Of a stretch of 64,000 nucleotides of DNA, positions 33,720 to 44,854 are shown one piece after another. This DNA is from Streptomyces sp. NBC_01571. Lineage in GTDB: Bacteria > Actinomycetota > Actinomycetes > Streptomycetales > Streptomycetaceae. The stretch lies in assembly GCF_026339875.1 (NCBI RefSeq), contig NZ_JAPEPZ010000001.1:992001-1056000 (forward strand), given 5' to 3'. The translations under genes were made by a program, and so were the position numbers. Below the pieces are notes generated by a model, which was not told the origin of the DNA, did no database searches, and saw nothing but the letters and a program-made list of their open reading frames with translations. How positions within the stretch are numbered: the stretch's first letter is position 1; the number at the start of each line of letters is the position of its first letter.

Positions 33720-34910
33720 ATGCCAGCCACCCGAACGCTGCCCGCCCAGGAAGCCGTCGATCTGATCGGCCTGACCCGCGAGCTCGCCGAGAAGGAGCTC
33801 GCCCCTCGCGTCGCCGAAGCCGAAGCCGAGGAGAAGTTCCCCCGCGAGGTCTTCCGCACCCTCGGCCGGGCCGGCCTGCTGAGCCTGCCGTACGCCGAGG
33901 AGTACGGCGGTGGCGGCCAGCCGTACGAGGTCTACCTCCAGGTCGTCGAGGAGATCGCCGCCGTGTGGGCCAGCGTCGCGGTCGGCGTCTCGGTGCACGC
34001 GCTGTCCTGCTTCGCCCTGGCCGCGTTCGGCACCGAGGAGCAGAAGCACAAGTGGCTGCCCGGCATGCTCGGCGGGGAACTGCTCGGCGCGTACTGCCTG
34101 TCCGAGGCCCATGCCGGATCCGACCCCGCGGCGATGCGCACGCGGGCCGTCAGGGACGGCGACCACTACGTGCTCGACGGTGCCAAGGCGTGGACCACGC
34201 ACGGCGGGCACGCGGACTTCTACACGGTCATGGCGCGGACGTCCGACGCGGGCTCGCGGGCCATTTCCTGCTTCCTCGTCCCCGCCGACACCCCCGGCGT
34301 CATCGCCGATCCGCCCGAGCACAAGATGGGCCTGACCGGGTCGGCCACCGCCACCGTGCGCCTGGAGAACGCCCGCGTTCCCGTGGAGTACCGGATCGGC
34401 GAGGAGGGACAGGGCCTCGCGATCGCGTTCGCCGGGCTGGACTGCGGCCGGCTGGGCATCGCGGCGGTGGCCACGGGTCTGGCCCAGGGAGCGCTGGACC
34501 ACGCGCTGCGCTACTCCCGCGAGCGGGAGACCTTCGGCCGCCCCATCATCGAACACCAGGGGCTGGCCTTCGTCCTCGCGGACATGGCCGCGGCCGTGCA
34601 GGCCTCCCGCGCCACCACGCTCGCCGCCGCGCGGCTCAAGGACCAGGGACTCCCGTTCAGCTGTGAGGCGTCCATCGCCAAGCTGATCGCCACCGACAAC
34701 GCCATGAAGGTCACCACCGACGCCGTCCAGGTACTGGGTGGCGCCGGCTACACCCGCGACTTCCCGGTCGAGCGCTACATGCGCGAGGCCAAGGTCATGC
34801 AGATCTTCGAGGGCACCAACCAGATCCAGCGTCTGATCATCGGCCGGGCGCTGCGGGAGAGCGACCGGGGCACCCTCCGGGTCCACGACCAGGAGACGCA
34901 CCGGCCCTGA
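33720..34910 (+). CDS. Acyl-CoA dehydrogenase
   Basis: A 396-residue enzyme with all canonical features: [19 protein letters not shown] (FAD-binding), [43 protein letters not shown], and [20 protein letters not shown] with the catalytic Glu. It oxidises short or branched acyl-CoA to the 2-enoyl-CoA and passes electrons to ETF. ATG 33720 follows GAGGAATCACC. The divergent racemase gene suggests the pair handles 2-methylacyl-CoA substrates, which require stereochemical inversion before oxidation. Confidence 0.93.
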   Translation: MPATRTLPAQEAVDLIGLTRELAEKELAPRVAEAEAEEKFPREVFRTLGRAGLLSLPYAEEYGGGGQPYEVYLQVVEEIAAVWASVAVGVSVHALSCFALAAFGTEEQKHKWLPGMLGGELLGAYCLSEAHAGSDPAAMRTRAVRDGDHYVLDGAKAWTTHGGHADFYTVMARTSDAGSRAISCFLVPADTPGVIADPPEHKMGLTGSATATVRLENARVPVEYRIGEEGQGLAIAFAGLDCGRLGIAAVATGLAQGALDHALRYSRERETFGRPIIEHQGLAFVLADMAAAVQASRATTLAAARLKDQGLPFSCEASIAKLIATDNAMKVTTDAVQVLGGAGYTRDFPVERYMREAKVMQIFEGTNQIQRLIIGRALRESDRGTLRVHDQETHRP

Positions 34911-34926
34911 CACCACGCCCCGCGGG

Positions 34927-35715
34927 TCAGCGCACGGGGAAACCGAAGGAGTACCCCTGCTGCTCCAGCCACGGCAGGATCTCGCGCAGGCCGTCGACGG
35001 TCTGGGAGCGGTCACCGCCCGCGTCGTGGAAGAGGACGGTCGGGCCGTTGGGGATCTCCTGCTTGACAGTGGCGACCAGGACGTCGGTGCCGGGCCGCTC
35101 GAAGTCCTTGGAGTCGACGTTCCAGCCGAGCGGGCGCATCCCGCGCGAGGCGGCCAGCTTGCGGCTGTACGGCGTGAAGGCGCCGCCCGGGGCCCGGTAG
35201 TACTGCGGCCGCACGCCTCCTGACGCCTTGGTGATCATGCGTTCGGCGTCCAGGATCTGCCGCGACTGGTACGACTCGGACTTCTTGTCCATGGCGGTGT
35301 CGTGCGACACCGTGTGGTCGCACAGCCGGTGCCCGGCCGCCACCACCGCCCTGACGAGGTCCGGGTGCGCCCGGGCCTGGGTGCCCACCATGCAGAACGT
35401 GGCCTTCACGCCGTACTCCCGCAGCACCTCCAGCACCCGCGGTGTCCAGACCGGGTCCGGGCCGTCGTCGACGGTGATGTTGACGCCCCGGGCACCGCGG
35501 TCCGAGGCATGGGCGATGTCCACCGACACCGGCGCCCTCGCGGGCCCCTGGGCGCGCGGCCCGGCAGGGCGGGCCGGGGCCACCGCTCGCCCGGGCCTGC
35601 TCTCGACGGGGCCGGCCTGCGCGCTCCAGACGGAGGTGGTGACGGCTATCGCCGTCATGCCGACCGCCGCCGCGAGTACCCGGCCGTACCGTGCCCACCC
35701 GCCACGCCACACCAT
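34927..35715 (-). CDS. Secreted polysaccharide deacetylase
   Basis: A 262-residue NodB-homology protein. Residues 1-33 are a signal peptide ([27 protein letters not shown]). The NodB motifs are TVDDGPDP (catalytic Asp), DHTVSHD (metal His pair), [20 protein letters not shown] and LFHDAGG. It would remove N-acetyl groups from chitin, chitooligosaccharides or peptidoglycan outside the cell. It precedes the dhaKLM operon divergently and lies near the GH75 chitosanase, which would suit deacetylated chitin. Confidence 0.92.
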   Translation of the reverse strand: MVWRGGWARYGRVLAAAVGMTAIAVTTSVWSAQAGPVESRPGRAVAPARPAGPRAQGPARAPVSVDIAHASDRGARGVNITVDDGPDPVWTPRVLEVLREYGVKATFCMVGTQARAHPDLVRAVVAAGHRLCDHTVSHDTAMDKKSESYQSRQILDAERMITKASGGVRPQYYRAPGGAFTPYSRKLAASRGMRPLGWNVDSKDFERPGTDVLVATVKQEIPNGPTVLFHDAGGDRSQTVDGLREILPWLEQQGYSFGFPVR

Positions 35716-36034
35716 GTCCGTCCCGCCCCTTGCCGTCTCCGTCGTTCCCGTGCACCCGTCACGACGAGCGAAATCAACCGCGGATCCATCAGTTACCGCT
35801 CATGGACCGATCCGCGGGGGTTCGCCGACCCGACGGCGCCGCCCGCCGGCCGGTACACGACCCGAACCGACCCGAGCGTGTCGGTACACGTGACCATCGC
35901 CCTTCCAAGACCGATACTTCGCAGTGACGAGCCCTCAGCAGCGACGACCGCCGGAACCGAACGCCCTCCATGCCCAACGAACAGGCGCGAACGCAGGTCA
36001 CGGGCTCCACTCTTACGCTCACCAGGAGGTACCC
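35716..36034. other. Divergent promoter region with an inverted repeat
   Basis: This 319-bp stretch lies between the deacetylase and dhaK. It contains CCGCGGATC (35778-35786) facing GATCCGCGG (35809-35817) across 22 bp. No gene is supported. A good AGGAGGT ribosome binding site for dhaK lies at its right end. Confidence 0.5.
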
Positions 36035-37027
36035 ATGAAGATGCTGATCAACGTGGCGGAGACGGTGGTCGCGGACGCGCTGCGGGGAATGGCGGCCGCG
36101 CACCCGGACCTCACGGTGGATGTCGAGAACCGCGTGATCGTACGACGTGACGCCCCGGTGGCCGGAAAGGTGGGCCTGGTCTCCGGCGGCGGATCGGGCC
36201 ACGAGCCCCTGCACGGCGGTTTCGTCGGTCCCGGCATGCTGTCGGCGGCCTGTCCGGGCGAGGTCTTCACCTCTCCTGTACCGGACCAGATGCTGCGGGC
36301 CGCCGCCGCCGTGAACAGCGGCGCGGGTGTGCTGTTCATCGTGAAGAACTACACCGGTGACGTGCTGAACTTCGACATGGCGGCCGAACTCGCCGAGGAC
36401 GAGGGCATCCAGATCGCCAAGGTGCTGGTCAACGACGACGTCGCCGTCACCGACAGTCTCTTCACGGCCGGCCGGCGCGGCACGGGCGCGACGCTGTTCG
36501 TGGAGAAGATCGCGGGCGCCGCGGCCGAGGAGGGCGCCCCGCTGGAGCGGGTGGAGTCGCTCGCCCGGCAGGTCAACGAGAACTCCCGGAGTTTCGGTGT
36601 CGCGCTCAGCGCCTGCACCACTCCGGCCAAGGGCAGCCCCACCTTCGACCTGCCGCCCGGGGAACTGGAGTTGGGCGTCGGCATCCACGGCGAGCCCGGC
36701 CGCGAGCGGCGCGCGATGATGACCTCGCGCGAGATCGCCGACTTCTCGGTGCACGCGATCCTGGAGGACATGAACCCGCGCAATCCCGTTCTCGTCCTGG
36801 TCAACGGCATGGGCGCGACCCCGCTCCTGGAGCTGTACGGGTTCAACGCGGAGGTGCAGCGGGTGCTCGGCGAGCGCGGGATCCCCGTCGCGCGCACACT
36901 GGTCGGTAACTACGTCACCTCGCTGGACATGGCCGGTGCCTCGGTGACGCTGTGCCAGGTCGACGAGGAGCTGCTGCGCCTGTGGGACGCGCCGGTGAAG
37001 ACACCGGGCCTGCGCTGGGGTGTGTGA
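36035..37027 (+). CDS. dhaK: Dihydroxyacetone kinase subunit DhaK
   Basis: A 330-residue DhaK, full length. GGGSGHEPLHGGFVGPGM (residues about 50-67, with the His that covalently binds dihydroxyacetone, further GxGHEP motif), IVKNYTGDVLNFDMA and GIHGEPG are family landmarks. With DhaL and the phosphoryl carrier DhaM it phosphorylates dihydroxyacetone using phosphoenolpyruvate via the PTS. ATG 36035 follows AGGAGGT. It is first of the dhaKLM operon; the 149-bp gap to dhaL holds a hexanucleotide repeat. Confidence 0.97.
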   Translation: MKMLINVAETVVADALRGMAAAHPDLTVDVENRVIVRRDAPVAGKVGLVSGGGSGHEPLHGGFVGPGMLSAACPGEVFTSPVPDQMLRAAAAVNSGAGVLFIVKNYTGDVLNFDMAAELAEDEGIQIAKVLVNDDVAVTDSLFTAGRRGTGATLFVEKIAGAAAEEGAPLERVESLARQVNENSRSFGVALSACTTPAKGSPTFDLPPGELELGVGIHGEPGRERRAMMTSREIADFSVHAILEDMNPRNPVLVLVNGMGATPLLELYGFNAEVQRVLGERGIPVARTLVGNYVTSLDMAGASVTLCQVDEELLRLWDAPVKTPGLRWGV

Positions 37028-37060
37028 AACGGCCCGCCGCCCGGCAGGCCACGATCACTG

Positions 37061-37100
37061 CCACAGCCACAGCCACAGCCACAGCCACAGCCACAGCCAC
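37061..37100. repeat. CCACAG hexanucleotide repeat in the dhaK-dhaL gap
   Basis: Six perfect CCACAG units plus CCAC, 40 bp in all, directly downstream of the dhaK stop (34 bp) and 75 bp before dhaL. A microsatellite in this position could vary in length and change the dhaK:dhaL transcript. Confidence 0.9.
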
Positions 37101-37175
37101 GGTCGCCACCGCGACCCCGGTCAGGACCACGACTCATCTCATCGGCCCAACGTAGGTACCACGCAAGGAGATTCT

Positions 37176-37775
37176 GTGCTCGACGCCGATTTCTTCCGCC
37201 GTTGGATGACGGCGACCGCCGCGTCGGTGGACCGTGAGGCGCAGCGGCTCACGGCTCTGGACTCGCCGATCGGTGACGCCGACCACGGCAGCAATCTGCA
37301 GCGCGGGTTCACCGCCGTGGTGAACGTGCTGGAGAAGGACGCGCCGGACACCCCCGGCGCCGTCCTCACGCTCGCCGGACGCCAGCTGATCTCCACGGTC
37401 GGCGGCGCGTCGGGGCCCTTGTACGGCACCCTGCTGCGCCGTACGGGAAAGGCCCTCGGGGACGCCGCCGAGGTTTCCGAGGAACAGTTCACCGACGCGC
37501 TGCGGGCGGGCGTCGACGCGGTCATGGCCCTGGGCGGGGCCGCACCCGGCGACAAGACGATGATCGACGCGCTGGTCCCCGCGGTGGACGCGCTCTCCGA
37601 CTCCTTCGCGGCCGCCGCCACGGCCGCTGAGGAGGGCGCCGTCGCCACGATCCCGTTGCAGGCCCGCAAGGGCAGGGCGAGTTATCTGGGCGAGCGCAGC
37701 ATCGGGCACCAGGATCCCGGCGCCACCTCGTCGTCCTTGCTGATCGCGGCACTGGTGGAGGCGTCCGGTGAGTAG
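37176..37775 (+). CDS. dhaL: Dihydroxyacetone kinase subunit DhaL
   Basis: A 199-residue DhaL, the ADP-binding subunit. Motifs: SPIGDADHGSNLQRGF (three Asp that hold the magnesium-ADP) near residues 29-44, GGASGPLYGTLL, GDKTMIDALVPA and RKGRASYLGERSIGHQDPGATS. ADP stays bound and is recharged by DhaM. The start GTG 37176 gives VLDADFFRRWM and has AAGGAG upstream; upstream in-frame sequence is the hexanucleotide-repeat region. Its stop overlaps the dhaM start by several bases. Confidence 0.96.
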   Translation: MLDADFFRRWMTATAASVDREAQRLTALDSPIGDADHGSNLQRGFTAVVNVLEKDAPDTPGAVLTLAGRQLISTVGGASGPLYGTLLRRTGKALGDAAEVSEEQFTDALRAGVDAVMALGGAAPGDKTMIDALVPAVDALSDSFAAAATAAEEGAVATIPLQARKGRASYLGERSIGHQDPGATSSSLLIAALVEASGE

Positions 37776-38193
37776 CTTGGACAACACCGCGGACAGGCTC
37801 GTCGGCATCGTGCTCGTCTCGCACAGCGCAGCCGTCGCCGCCTCGGTCGCCGAACTGGCGACGGGGCTCGCGGGCGGCGGCACGATCGCGCCCGTCGCCC
37901 CGGCCGGCGGCACGGCGGACGGCGGTCTGGGCACCAGCGCCGAACTGATCTCGGCGGCGGCCGCCTCCGTCGACCGTGGCGCCGGGGTGGCCGTCCTCAT
38001 GGATCTCGGCAGCGCGGTGCTCACGGTGAAGGCCCTCCTCGCGGAGGGCGACGAACTGCCCGGCAACACCCGCCTGGTGGACGCGCCCTTCGTCGAAGGC
38101 GCGGTGGCCGCGGTCGTCACGGCCTCGGCGGGAGCCGACCTCGCGGCCGTCGAGGCGGCGGCCGCGGAGGCGTACACGTACCGGAAAGCGTGA
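37768..38193 (+). CDS. dhaM: PTS-dependent DhaM phosphotransferase subunit
   Basis: A 141-residue EIIA-Man-like DhaM domain without the HPr and EI parts found in some enterobacterial DhaM proteins. IVLVSHSAAVAAS holds the phosphoaccepting His at about residue 19; a later GTSAELISAAAASVDRGAGVAVLMDLGSAVL fits the fold. It takes phosphate from HPr and passes it to the ADP on DhaL. GTG 37768 overlaps the end of dhaL, so translation is coupled. Confidence 0.95.
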   Translation: MSSLDNTADRLVGIVLVSHSAAVAASVAELATGLAGGGTIAPVAPAGGTADGGLGTSAELISAAAASVDRGAGVAVLMDLGSAVLTVKALLAEGDELPGNTRLVDAPFVEGAVAAVVTASAGADLAAVEAAAAEAYTYRKA

Positions 38194-38310
38194 TCCGGAC
38201 GACGCGTGAGGCGGACGCGGGCGAGGGGCCTACCGGCGGAGGGCCGAAGCCCGGCGTTCCGTGACCGGAGTCGGGGCATGGGCGGAGGCAGGGGTCGAGG
38301 TCCCTGGTCC

Positions 38311-38340
38311 GGAGCCCCCGGGTTCGCGCCCGGGGGCTCC
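38311..38340. terminator. Hairpin after the dhaKLM operon
   Basis: GGAGCCCCCGGG, loop TTCGCG, CCCGGGGGCTCC: a perfect 12-bp stem in the gap between dhaM and the convergent chitosanase gene; probably terminates both. Confidence 0.8.
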
Positions 38341-38435
38341 CCGCCCGGCGCCCGCTCCGGGGGACCGGCCCGCACCCGCCGCGACGGCGACGGCGCCTTC
38401 GGGCAGCCCAAGTGGGCCGAGGAGAAGGCCGCCGC

Positions 38436-39152
38436 TCATCCGTCCTGCAGGAACAGCCTGGCCAGCCGCTCACCCTCCGCCAGGGCGGCCGCGTGGTCCT
38501 CGATGGGATTCACCCGGGAGTTCCTGAAGGCGATGTAGGTGACCCCCGAGTCCGCCCCGCCGTACCGCGGGTCGCCGCCGATGCCGAGCGCCTTGGCGGT
38601 GGCGTACGAGGCCTCGCCGATGATGCGGCGCGGGCCGATGTCTCCGACGACCGCGTACTGGACCCGGTCCCGGTAGATCACGGCGACCACCGACCCGCCA
38701 CGGATCCCGTGGTCGCCGTGATTCCAGAGGGGGCTGGGGGCGGGCACGACGACGTACGGAAGGGTCTCGGCGCTCAGGTAACGCCCGTCCGTCTGCCGGT
38801 AGGCGGTGGCCGCGGAGAAGAGCGGGTCGGTCCGACGGTTGCACACGGCGCCGGGGCGCCCGTCGCAGTCGATGTCCATGTCGGCCTTCCAGAAGACGAC
38901 GCCCCGCGCCCCGCAGACGGGGATCTCGGCGCGGGTGCCTTCGTCGGTGCGATAGCGCCCCTTCGACACGGGAACGCAGTCACGCACCTTCGCGAGGAGG
39001 TCGGCGGCCAGTACGGTCCCCTCCCCCGTCGCGGGCGCGGTGGGGTCCGGGTCGGCCGCGGCGCACATCGCGGGCACGAGCACGGTGGCGCCGACCGCGA
39101 CCAGCGTGAGCGACCGAACACGTAAGGCACGCAGGGCACATAGGGCACGCAC
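38436..39152 (-). CDS. Secreted GH75-family chitosanase
   Basis: A 238-residue secreted enzyme. The first about 35 residues (VRALCALRALRVRSLTLVAVGATVLVPAM to CAAA) are a signal peptide. The mature part has FWKADMDIDCDGRPG (catalytic Asp region), YVVVPAPSPLW, VGDIGPRRIIGEAS with the second acid, and ending LARLFLQDG; this order fits glycoside hydrolase family 75. It cleaves chitosan. GTG 39152 was chosen because AGGAGAGG lies 9 bases upstream. A deacetylase and a DasR-like operator elsewhere in the window support a chitin/chitosan theme, though they are not in one operon. Confidence 0.88.
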   Translation of the reverse strand: MRALCALRALRVRSLTLVAVGATVLVPAMCAAADPDPTAPATGEGTVLAADLLAKVRDCVPVSKGRYRTDEGTRAEIPVCGARGVVFWKADMDIDCDGRPGAVCNRRTDPLFSAATAYRQTDGRYLSAETLPYVVVPAPSPLWNHGDHGIRGGSVVAVIYRDRVQYAVVGDIGPRRIIGEASYATAKALGIGGDPRYGGADSGVTYIAFRNSRVNPIEDHAAALAEGERLARLFLQDG

Positions 39153-39518
39153 GATGAAGACCCTCTCCTGGGACAAACGTCGACGGGCTTTCACCCAATC
39201 TGGTGCGCGTCCGACGGAGCGGCCACCTGAGAGGGCCGGAAGGTGCACGGCGGGCCGGGCGGGCGCGGGCCGCGGCCGAGGGCCCGAGCCTCGGTCGGCT
39301 CGGGCCGCTCGACCGCCCTCACCGGCGCGGGAACAGCGACGACAGCGGTCCGCGCCGTGGGCGCGAACTCCCGTGAACGGTGGGTGAGTTCGCACCGCGT
39401 CAGGGATCAGCATACGGAGCCGACGGCGGTCCGACGAACGCCCGTCCGTCCTCTTGATGTGGCCGCGCCGGCCGTGTCTTATAGGTACAGACCAATCCCG
39501 TCGAGGGGAGGAAGGCCC
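39153..39518. promoter_or_regulatory. Divergent regulatory region with two stem-loops and a dre-like site
   Basis: The 366 bp between the chitosanase and the Fn3 lipoprotein. It contains GGCCCGAGCC/GGCTCGGGCC (39281-39306, 10-bp stem), GCGAACTC/GAGTTCGC (39363-39393) and a TTGATG -35-like box (39454-39459) leading into a dre-like site. Hairpins between divergent genes cannot be terminators of those genes, so they may be leader or operator structures. Confidence 0.5.
39483..39496. promoter_or_regulatory. dre/chitinase-type element AGGTACAGACCAAT
   Basis: AGGTACAGACCAAT lies just downstream of a TTATA -10-like sequence and 23 bp before the lipoprotein start. It shares GGTNNAGACCAAT with the site at 56503 and resembles DasR-binding dre (TGGTCTAGACCA) and chitinase-promoter repeats. 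Confidence 0.45.
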
Positions 39519-40487
39519 GTGCGACGCGTATTCCCCGCGTTGGTGTGCGGCTCACTGCTCGTCATGACCTCGTGCGCCGGGGGTGCGGACAGCCCCGGCC
39601 GGCCACTGCCTCCGGCACCGATGGGGGTCACCGCGGCGGCGGGCAGTTCGTCCAGCGTGCACGTGATGTGGAACCGGGTCTCCGGAAAGCCGGAGGTCAC
39701 CGCCTACGAGGTGTATCGCGGCACTACCAAGGTCGATCGGGTGCCCGGCGCGGAGCACATGGTGGACGTCACCAGGCTCGCTCCGTCCACGACCTACGTC
39801 TTCACCGTCCGGGCCCTGGACTCCGACGGGAACCCCGGACCGCCGAGCACCGAGGTCCGCGCCACCACACCGGCCGCGGTCGCCGCCGACCGCACTGCGC
39901 CGAGCCGCCCCGGGCAGCCGCGCGGCAGGACGGTCGGAAGCCGGGCGGCACAGTTGGAGTGGTCGCCGTCCACGGACGCCCGGGGCGTGGCCTCGTACGA
40001 CATCTACCAGGGCGGTTCGAAGATCCACAGCGTCGGCGGCGCACAGACCGCGACGGTGGTCACCGGGCTGCGCCCCGGCACCGACTACTCCTTCACCGTC
40101 AGGGCACGCGACGCGGCCGACAACGTCTCCCCCGCGAGCGCCGCCGTTCGGCTGGCCACCGAACCGGGCGCGGGCGACGGCCGGGGCACCGCGCCGACCG
40201 ACTTCCGCGTCGGCGCCCACCGGACGGACGGCGCCTACTACCTGGACCTGTCCTGGATCCCGCCCCGCACGGACGGCGTGATCACGGAGTACCGGATCGA
40301 CCTGGACGGCCACCAGGCGACCTCGCTCGTCTGGGGCGGCACGCCTCCCCGCGGCAGGTCCACGTACAGCTTCTATGTCGGCCGGGACGCCGGGGTCGCG
40401 TACCGGGTGCGGCTGCGGGCGAAGCTGCCGGACGGGACCTGGGGCGGGTTCTCGACGGAACGGTCCGTGACGACGGGCGGGGGATGA
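39519..40487 (+). CDS. Fibronectin type III domain lipoprotein
   Basis: A 322-residue secreted lipoprotein. The signal peptide ends in a lipobox, LLVMTSCAGG, with the Cys at about residue 19. Two clear Fn3 domains (residues about 37-115 and 125-205) show the typical AYEVYRGTTKV, LAPSTTYVFTVRALD and SYDIYQGGSKIH, LRPGTDYSFTVRARDAADNVS motifs; a third more diverged Fn3-like domain ends the protein. Fn3 modules in streptomycetes usually join carbohydrate-active enzymes, but no enzyme domain is present here. GTG 39519 has GGGAGGA upstream; expression may be linked to chitin by the dre-like site. Confidence 0.88.
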   Translation: MRRVFPALVCGSLLVMTSCAGGADSPGRPLPPAPMGVTAAAGSSSSVHVMWNRVSGKPEVTAYEVYRGTTKVDRVPGAEHMVDVTRLAPSTTYVFTVRALDSDGNPGPPSTEVRATTPAAVAADRTAPSRPGQPRGRTVGSRAAQLEWSPSTDARGVASYDIYQGGSKIHSVGGAQTATVVTGLRPGTDYSFTVRARDAADNVSPASAAVRLATEPGAGDGRGTAPTDFRVGAHRTDGAYYLDLSWIPPRTDGVITEYRIDLDGHQATSLVWGGTPPRGRSTYSFYVGRDAGVAYRVRLRAKLPDGTWGGFSTERSVTTGGG

Positions 40488-40689
40488 CGGGCGTCACCCC
40501 GTCGTACCGTAGGCCGGCCCGCGGGCGAGACGTCCGTCCGCCGGACGAAGGAATTCGTCACCTGCCCGGTCCCGTCCGCATGCGGGCCCGACCGGGGGCA
40601 CGTTGGCTCGTCCCGAGGCCGCACGGGCCTTTCCGATCCTCGGCGGCGCACCGGACGTCCCGCCGACCGTGCCGCTGGAGGACAGTCCA

Positions 40690-41328
40690 ATGCGCACTAA
40701 TCGGGATTTCCGCCGCTCGGGCCCGGCCATGGCCTTCGCCGCGCTTCCGCTGACCCTGGTCACGGTGACCGCCGCCGCGGCCGCTTCGGGCATCTCCGTG
40801 AGCGCCAGTGGTTCCAGGGTCACGGTCACCACCAGTGCCTGCCGGAACGTGGACGGCGGTTTCGGCAGCGCCTCCCTGCTCTCCGGTGGACAGTCCAACT
40901 TCTCCCAGGGGCGACAGGTGTCGCTGTCCGGGACGAGCGCGGGTCAGTCGGCCGTGTGGTCGAACGTCGGCGCCGGCACGTACACGGTCATCGTGCTCTG
41001 CCAGGACGGGCGGACGGCGGGCACCCAGGCCGTGAAGGTCTCCGCGCCGTCGGCGCCGTCCGCCTCCTCGGCCTCCTCGGCGCCCTCGGAACCCTCGGCA
41101 ACTTCGACGTTCTCGGCGTCCTCCGTGTCCTCCGCGCCCTCCGCGCCCTCGGAACCCGCCGTCTCGGCGACGGCCGCCGCGCCGACGCGCGGGGTGCTGG
41201 GCGGTCTCGGCGGGGCGGCCACGGACCGCGGCACGGCCACCACCATGGTCGGCGGGGCCCTGGTGACCACGGGTGTCGTGGCGACGGCCTGGTTCCTGCG
41301 CCGCAGGTCCAAGCCCCAACGGCTCTGA
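40690..41328 (+). CDS. Secreted protein with a C-terminal membrane anchor
   Basis: A 212-residue protein, not assigned to a named family. It has a signal peptide (residues 1-33, ending TAAAAAS), a beta-rich domain SGSRVTVTTSACRNVDGGFGSASLL with one conserved Cys pair (CRN and LCQ), a Ser/Ala/Pro stalk (residues about 115-165) and a C-terminal hydrophobic helix followed by RRRSKPQRL, like a membrane-anchored cell-surface protein. No LPxTG sortase motif is visible. ATG 40690 follows CTGGAGGA. It may be a spore-coat or wall-associated protein, which is inference. Confidence 0.75.
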   Translation: MRTNRDFRRSGPAMAFAALPLTLVTVTAAAAASGISVSASGSRVTVTTSACRNVDGGFGSASLLSGGQSNFSQGRQVSLSGTSAGQSAVWSNVGAGTYTVIVLCQDGRTAGTQAVKVSAPSAPSASSASSAPSEPSATSTFSASSVSSAPSAPSEPAVSATAAAPTRGVLGGLGGAATDRGTATTMVGGALVTTGVVATAWFLRRRSKPQRL

Positions 41329-41367
41329 CCCGCCGGCCCGTCGCTCCGACGGCCGCCCGTCCGACAC

Positions 41368-41446
41368 GGACCGGTCCTCCGCACGTCAGCCCGGCAAGGA
41401 CCGGTCCCCCGCACGTCAGCCCGACGCGGACCGGTCCTCCTCGGGG
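41368..41446. repeat. 30-bp tandem repeat at the padR 3' end
   Basis: Units beginning GGACCGGTCC start at 41368, 41398 and 41428; the first two share 30-bp copies (GGACCGGTCCTCCGCACGTC type) and the third is partial. The block crosses the stop codon of the minus-strand padR gene. Confidence 0.8.
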
Positions 41447-42030
41447 GCGTCCGATGCGGGCCCGGAGCTCGTACCCTCCCGCTCGGGCGGCCGGTCCCCC
41501 AGGTGCTCGAACTCCTCCAGCGCATGGCTCAGCCACTGGGTCCAGAAGGTCTCCAGGTCGATACCGGCCCGCAGCACGAGGTGCCGCAGTCGGTCCTGGG
41601 GGGCGTTCCTGACGGGTGGGAAGTCACGCTCCTCGATCTCCTCGTACTCCGCCAACTGGCGCTGGTGAAGGGCGAGATGACGCCGCAGATCGGTCTCGAT
41701 GCCCGCGGTGCCGACGACGGCCGAGGCCCGCAGCCGCAGCAGCATCGTGTCGCGCAGGGGCTTGGGGTCCTGGCTCACGGCGGTCCAGCGGGCCAGTTCG
41801 TCGCGGCCCGCCGGCAGCACTTCGTAGCTCTTCTTCTGTCCCCGGGCCGGCTGCGCGGACCGCAGGGCGCGGATGTATCCCTCGGACTCCAGCCTTCCCA
41901 GCTCGCGATAGATCTGCTGATGCGTCGCCGACCAGAAGTAGCCGATCGACTTGTCGAACCGCCTGGTGAGTTCGAGTCCCGACGAGGGCCTTTCGAGCAG
42001 AGCGGTGAGGATCGCGTGCGGGAGTGACAT
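41416..42030 (-). CDS. PadR-family transcriptional regulator
   Basis: A 204-residue PadR protein. The winged helix (residues 1-85) reads LLERPSSGLELTRRFDKSIGYFW, QIYRELGRLESEGYI, and PARGQKKSYEVLPAGRDEL. The C-terminal domain carries LALHQRQLAEYEEIEERDF and the long dimer helix. It is next to 2,4-dienoyl-CoA reductase on the same strand, downstream of it by 62 bp, and may repress it. Its last residues are encoded by a 30-bp repeat and could vary between strains. Confidence 0.9.
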   Translation of the reverse strand: MSLPHAILTALLERPSSGLELTRRFDKSIGYFWSATHQQIYRELGRLESEGYIRALRSAQPARGQKKSYEVLPAGRDELARWTAVSQDPKPLRDTMLLRLRASAVVGTAGIETDLRRHLALHQRQLAEYEEIEERDFPPVRNAPQDRLRHLVLRAGIDLETFWTQWLSHALEEFEHLGDRPPEREGTSSGPASDAPEEDRSASG

Positions 42031-42044
42031 GGGTTCATCCTAGG

Positions 42045-42069
42045 GAGGGCCGCCCCCGGGACGGCCCTC
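42045..42069. terminator. Hairpin between fadH and padR
   Basis: GAGGGCCG, 9-nt loop, CGGCCCTC between the end of fadH and the padR start. It is probably the fadH terminator; no T-run is present. Confidence 0.55.
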
Positions 42070-42091
42070 GCTGTCGTGTGTGCCCGGCGGC

Positions 42092-44179
<2,088 letters not shown>

Positions 44180-44212
44180 TGAGGAGGGTCACTCCGGGCC
44201 GCTCCGGGCCGC

Positions 44213-44854
44213 TCAGCCGAGGGCCATCCCGGCGACGAGTTCGGCCACCGGGCGGACTGGCCGACCACGACCAGGTGCCCGGCGTCGGGGACGATGACGA
44301 TCGCGACGTTCGGGCCGGTCTCGAACCCGGCCCGCTCCTCGGCGGTCAGCCCGATCTCGTCCCGGTCGCCGCGTACGACCCCGGCCGGGCCGCCCGACGC
44401 GCGGAGCCGCGCCACCAGGGAGCCATGGCGGTCGCGGTGGGCGACGCAGTGCCGGATCTCCCGGCGACAGAACGCCGGGGCGTTCTTCCCGAACTCCGCG
44501 ACCAGCGCCGCGCGGCGCCCGGGGCAGGCCGCCCGCCATGGCGCGCGACGCCATCCGCACCAGGGCCCACCAGGTCAGAGCCCCGATGACCGGGAGCCTC
44601 CCGAGCCGGTCGGCGACGGCCGGCGACCTGGGTTCGTCCGGGCGCGAGAAGGCCGGGGACAACAGCACCACCGGGCCGGAGAAGTGGCCGCCCGCCACCA
44701 TCACCGGCGCGCGCAGGAGCGCCGGCGCGCAGACCCTGTCGTCGTAGAACGCCCTGCTGCACATGCCTCCCGACAGGAGCAGCACACTCCTCGGCGCGTC
44801 GGCGGGAACGGACGCCTCGACGTCCCGCACGTGGAGCTCCTGGGCGCTGCTCAC
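44213..44854 (-). pseudogene. Alpha/beta hydrolase, decayed (internal deletion and two frameshifts)
   Basis: It starts well with VPADAPRSVLLLSGGMCSRAFYD, then jumps to VMVAGGHFSGPVVLLSPAF, losing roughly 50 residues that normally contain the oxyanion and DLPGHG region. After AMAGGLP near 44525 the frame is lost: the downstream segment LVAEFGKNAP...GLTAEERAGFETGPNVAIVIVPDAGHLVVV reads in another frame (44104-44530), and a second shift restores the original frame for the end, LVAGMALG. This looks like a TAP-type or proline-iminopeptidase-like hydrolase that has been lost. It lies upstream of fadH on the same strand. Confidence 0.7.
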
